Below are positions 5,270 through 7,511 of a stretch of 7,511 nucleotides of DNA, one piece after another. The notes below the pieces were generated by a model. It had not been told where the DNA came from and did no database searches. It saw only the letters and a program-made list of their open reading frames with translations. Numbering within the stretch: the stretch's first letter is position 1; the number at the start of each line of letters is the position of its first letter. Origin of the DNA: Syntrophaceae bacterium (GTDB taxonomy: Bacteria; Desulfobacterota; Syntrophia; Syntrophales; UBA2185); the NCBI GenBank assembly GCA_003508565.1, contig DNUI01000182.1:2834-10344 (forward strand), written 5' to 3'. The translations under genes and the position numbers were made by a program.

Positions 5270-6807
5270 AGACTATACACGCAATACTGGAAGAACTTGG
5301 GCTCTCTGAAATAAATCCGGGGGCGGGAATGGGCGGCGCCTGGCGGGAATGTTCTGGAGACCTGATTGAATCGGTCTCACCGATTGACGGCCGTGTCATC
5401 GCCAGGGTTCGGCAGACTTCCGCACATGATTACGAACAGGTGACAGCCCGGGCCTGTGAAGCATTCCTTCAATGGCGAATGATGCCGGCGCCGAGACGCG
5501 GCGAACTTGTACGGCAGATTGGTAATGCAGTGCGTACCCGCAAGCGGGAATTGGGGATGCTGCTCTCTTTAGAAGTGGGCAAGATCAGGGCCGAAGCCGA
5601 AGGGGAAGTTCAGGAAATGATCGACATCTGCGATTTTGCCGTCGGTCAGTCGCGCATGCTTTACGGTCTTAGTATGCACAGTGAACGTCCCATGCACCGG
5701 ATGTATGAACAGTGGCACCCTCTTGGGCCCGTCGGTGTTATTACCGCCTTCAATTTTCCCGTGGCTGTGTGGGCATGGAATGCCATGATGGCCCTGGTGG
5801 CGGGAGATACGGTCATCTGGAAACCATCGAGCAAAGCATGCCTTACCGCTATCGCTGCGATGAAAATCATCGACCCTGTTCTGCAAGAAAATGGACTGTC
5901 ACAGGGGATCCTTAACATTGTCATCGGAAACCGAAAAGAGGTCGGTGAACTGCTTCTTGCAGACAGACGCGTGCCCCTCGTTTCAGCAACAGGGAGCGTC
6001 GCCATGGGACGTTATGCAGGACAGGTGGTGGCTTCACGCCTGGGGAGCACACTCCTGGAACTGGGCGGAAACAACGCCGTCATCGTCACCGCAAAGGCAG
6101 ACCTTGATCTTGCAGTCCGCGCCATACTTTTCGGAGCCGTCGGTACCGCTGGTCAGCGCTGCACCACCATACGCCGCATCATCGCCCACAGGGACATTTT
6201 CACACCTCTTGCCGAATTTCTGATCCGGGCCTACGGCCAGGTGAAAATCGGCAATCCCATGGAAGACGGTGTCCTCATGGGACCGTTGATCGAACGTGAG
6301 GCCGTCCACACAATGCAGAAAGCGCTCAAGACACTCGAAAGCCAGGGTGGGAGGATCATTTACGGAGGCGAAGTGCTTTCCGGCGGCATTTACGATACGG
6401 GCACGTACGTCACCCCCTGTATCTGCGAGGCCCGACATGACTGTCCTATTATTCAGGAAGAAACCTTTGCTCCCATAGTTTATATGATCCCTTATGATAC
6501 CCTTGACGAGGCCATCCGTTACAACAACGGCGTGCCCCAGGGTCTCAGTTCCTCAATTTTCACTAGTGACGTGGGCGAAAGCGAGCTGTTTCTGAGCCAC
6601 CAGGGAAGCGATTGCGGCATCGCAAACGTGAACATCGGTACCTCCGGGGCGGAAATCGGTGGCGCCTTCGGCGGTGAAAAAGACACCGGCGGCGGGCGGG
6701 AATCCGGTTCGGACGCATGGAAAGCCTATATGCGGAGGCAGACGAACACCATCAACTGGTCCCGTGACATGCCCCTTGCCCAAGGCATTGAGTTCGGGGT
6801 GGAATAA
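5266..6807 (+). CDS. ALDH7 (antiquitin-type) aldehyde dehydrogenase, probable aminoadipate-semialdehyde dehydrogenase
   Basis: This gene is complete at 513 aa, normal for ALDH7. The enzyme oxidises an aldehyde to the acid with NAD(P)+; antiquitin and bacterial relatives (AmaB/Pcd type) use alpha-aminoadipate semialdehyde, in equilibrium with piperideine-6-carboxylate, in lysine catabolism. Catalytic marks are AFNFP (161-165) with Asn163, Lys186 in WKPS, Glu265 in LLELGGNN, nucleophile Cys299 in GTAGQRCTT (293-301) and Glu399 in EETFAPIV. GQRCTT and GAFGGEKDTGGGRESGSDAWK (about 466-486) are typical of ALDH7. Glu117 in GEVQEMIDICD and Arg298 correspond, as I recall, to human ALDH7A1 Glu121 and Arg301, which hold the substrate; this supports but does not prove the substrate. 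The RBS is a purine run (5254-5262) with seven G. Tandem TAA stops end it, then a strong terminator. Confidence 0.93.
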   Translation: MKTIHAILEELGLSEINPGAGMGGAWRECSGDLIESVSPIDGRVIARVRQTSAHDYEQVTARACEAFLQWRMMPAPRRGELVRQIGNAVRTRKRELGMLLSLEVGKIRAEAEGEVQEMIDICDFAVGQSRMLYGLSMHSERPMHRMYEQWHPLGPVGVITAFNFPVAVWAWNAMMALVAGDTVIWKPSSKACLTAIAAMKIIDPVLQENGLSQGILNIVIGNRKEVGELLLADRRVPLVSATGSVAMGRYAGQVVASRLGSTLLELGGNNAVIVTAKADLDLAVRAILFGAVGTAGQRCTTIRRIIAHRDIFTPLAEFLIRAYGQVKIGNPMEDGVLMGPLIEREAVHTMQKALKTLESQGGRIIYGGEVLSGGIYDTGTYVTPCICEARHDCPIIQEETFAPIVYMIPYDTLDEAIRYNNGVPQGLSSSIFTSDVGESELFLSHQGSDCGIANVNIGTSGAEIGGAFGGEKDTGGGRESGSDAWKAYMRRQTNTINWSRDMPLAQGIEFGVE

Positions 6808-6837
6808 TAAGAGGATTTAATACCCACTTCCAATAAT

Positions 6838-6869
6838 AACCCTGAGTCTCGAGGAGAGCGGGGTTTTTT
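6838..6869 (+). terminator. Strong intrinsic terminator of the ALDH gene
   Basis: AACCCTG (6838-6844) pairs with CGGGGTT (6859-6865) including one G-T wobble, and an inner stem TCTC/GAGA (6847-6850 with 6854-6857) extends it. Six T follow or overlap at 6864-6869. It starts 30 bases after the ALDH stop. This is the clearest terminator in the window and separates the ALDH unit from the AT-rich block. Confidence 0.88.
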
Positions 6870-6909
6870 AGTCATGGAAAAAGAGATCACTTTGTAGTAA
6901 ATAACCAAT

Positions 6910-7110
6910 ATGAATACAAAAATATCTCACAATCGCGATGATGAATCTATTGAAGCTAAGGTTGAATGGTTTCGATCATTATCTGTAGAGGAAAGAATGG
7001 ATTTGCTGTGCCGGTATACCGATTCAGCCTTGACATTGAATCCAGAAATTGTGGAAAGAAAAGATGATCGACCTTTTAATAGACGTATTCAAATCCTTTC
7101 AAAAATATAA
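6910..7110 (+). CDS. Small hypothetical protein found beside nucleotidyltransferase genes
   Basis: This 66-aa protein is charged and soluble, without signal peptide or membrane segment. Its core IEAKVEWFRSLSVEERMDLL (residues 15-34) and the tail NPEIVER..RIQILSKI resemble, from memory, a family of small uncharacterised proteins encoded directly upstream of MNT-type nucleotidyltransferases. That arrangement is seen here: the nucleotidyltransferase remnant starts at 7064 and overlaps it by 47 bases. The pairing suggests a two-gene accessory module, perhaps toxin-antitoxin-like, but that role is inferred. No RBS is visible before the ATG, and base composition is about 38% GC against about 55% in the ALDH gene, so transfer from another lineage is likely. 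The reading frame seems intact even though its partner is broken. Confidence 0.6.
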   Translation: MNTKISHNRDDESIEAKVEWFRSLSVEERMDLLCRYTDSALTLNPEIVERKDDRPFNRRIQILSKI

Positions 7111-7237
7111 TGTGAAATACCTCGTGATAGGAGGTATCGCAGCCGTTTTATACGGAGTCCATAGAGCCACATTCGATTTAGTTATCGTAATTGATCTCGA
7201 AGATGTCCGTTTGTTAGAATTTCCGGTTCACAGCTAA
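7064..7237 (+). pseudogene. Truncated MNT-like nucleotidyltransferase
   Basis: The 57 codons match the start of minimal nucleotidyltransferases: helix MIDLLIDVFKSFQKYN (1-16), strand VKYLVIGG (17-24), then AAVLYGVHRATFDLVIVID (26-44). In an active enzyme the last block should read D-L-D-I; here Asp38 is kept but Val40 (GTT, 7181-7183) replaces the second metal-binding Asp, one base change from GAT. Similarity stops after about residue 45 and the frame ends at 7237, where family members usually run to about 150 aa or more. Two defects, loss of the active-site Asp and loss of the C-terminus, mark it as a dead gene. The ATG at 7064 fits the family better than the TTG at 7049. It overlaps the 66-aa gene and is equally AT-rich, so both came as one unit. 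Confidence 0.72.
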
Positions 7238-7242
7238 CCGGA
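7222..7242 (+). promoter_or_regulatory. Inverted repeat covering the only SD-like sequence before the oxidoreductase
   Basis: TCCGGTT (7222-7228) and AACCGGA (7236-7242) form a perfect 7-bp stem with a 7-base loop. The right arm includes the first three bases of GGAGG (7240-7244), the only Shine-Dalgarno-like motif upstream of the ATG at 7269. The left arm lies within the end of the nucleotidyltransferase remnant. It may mark a recombination point or affect translation; neither is shown. Confidence 0.35.
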
Positions 7243-7268
7243 GGAAGAATCAGACTCTTACAATCATC

Positions 7269-7511
7269 ATGGGTGTCCTATTCTTAGAAGGTAACGAGGC
7301 GATGGCAATGGGGGCGATCTACGCGGGCTGTCGCTTCTTTGCCGCATACCCCATCACCCCGGCCAGCAGCCTCCTTGCCGCCATGCTGAAAAGGCTCCCC
7401 GGTGCGGGAGGCATCGTACTCCAGGGGGAAGACGAAATCGCTTCCATCGGCTACTGCCTGGGGGCATCCATGGCCGGCATGAAGGTCATGACGGCGACTT
7501 CAGGTCCGGGC
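7269..7511 (+). CDS. korA: 2-oxoacid:acceptor (ferredoxin) oxidoreductase, alpha subunit (3' partial)
   Basis: The first 81 codons of the gene are present and it runs off the end of the window. These enzymes convert a 2-oxoacid plus CoA to an acyl-CoA and CO2, reducing ferredoxin, in the anaerobe cytoplasm. The POR_N-type pyrimidine-binding domain is recognisable: FLEGNEAMAMGAIYAGCRFF (residues 5-24), YPITPASS (27-34), LQGEDEIASIGYCLGAS (51-67) and MTATSGPG (74-81). The usual G before YPITP is A here, and QMEDE is QGEDE. The protein begins directly with this domain, so no gamma domain is fused in front. Substrate (2-oxoglutarate, pyruvate, branched-chain or 2-oxoadipate) cannot be told from this part; korA is a family label. 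No RBS stands at normal spacing; GGAGG at 7240-7244 is 24 bases upstream. The ATG is chosen because the homology begins at once after it. Confidence 0.9.
   Translation, partial: MGVLFLEGNEAMAMGAIYAGCRFFAAYPITPASSLLAAMLKRLPGAGGIVLQGEDEIASIGYCLGASMAGMKVMTATSGPG

Overview
The window looks like chromosomal DNA of a Gram-negative anaerobe, most likely a Desulfobacterota (deltaproteobacterial) syntroph or a relative. That is an inference from four things: the tail of a probable transaldolase/phosphoglucose-isomerase fusion, a 2-oxoacid:acceptor oxidoreductase alpha subunit, PagL-type outer-membrane proteins, and long palindromic intergenic repeats of a kind common in that group. Most genes are moderately GC-rich (about 55% in the aldehyde dehydrogenase) and have clear Shine-Dalgarno sites. 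One block near 6.9-7.2 kb is AT-rich (about 38% GC) and looks imported. All supported genes are on the + strand.

Layout. Bases 1-957 are the 3' part of a phosphoglucose-isomerase gene, probably the C-terminal half of a Tal-PGI fusion. A non-coding gap (958-1174) holds a tight hairpin, a four-copy TCAAG array with an exact 8-bp period, and a possible long-loop terminator. Bases 1175-3310 encode a complete DUF255/YyaL-type protein with a thioredoxin-like domain. A 227-base gap follows, with a hairpin and a promoter-like element. Next is an odd outer-membrane locus: a 77-residue N-terminal remnant of one outer-membrane protein (3538-3768) runs in frame into a second protein (3769-4572). The second protein has its own signal peptide, an unassigned middle region and a PagL/acyloxyacyl-hydrolase barrel. 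Then come ridA (4655-5044), a 221-base gap with a nested palindromic repeat, and an ALDH7 (antiquitin-type) aldehyde dehydrogenase (5266-6807) that ends in a strong intrinsic terminator. The AT-rich block carries a 66-aa hypothetical protein and the broken start of a nucleotidyltransferase. The window closes with the first 81 codons of a 2-oxoacid:acceptor oxidoreductase alpha subunit.

How the genes might work together. The ALDH7 enzyme keeps the two residues I recall as aminoadipate-binding in antiquitin, so it may oxidise alpha-aminoadipate semialdehyde in lysine breakdown. RidA (imine/enamine clean-up) and the 2-oxoacid:ferredoxin oxidoreductase would fit such an amino-acid route, but a terminator and the AT-rich block separate the oxidoreductase from the ALDH. 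The sugar-phosphate isomerase and the YyaL-type gene have no evident link to this route.

I found no CRISPR array, tRNA, rRNA, complete insertion sequence or convincing new multi-gene system. The features most worth a second look are the chimeric outer-membrane locus, the decayed nucleotidyltransferase module, and the non-coding repeats.
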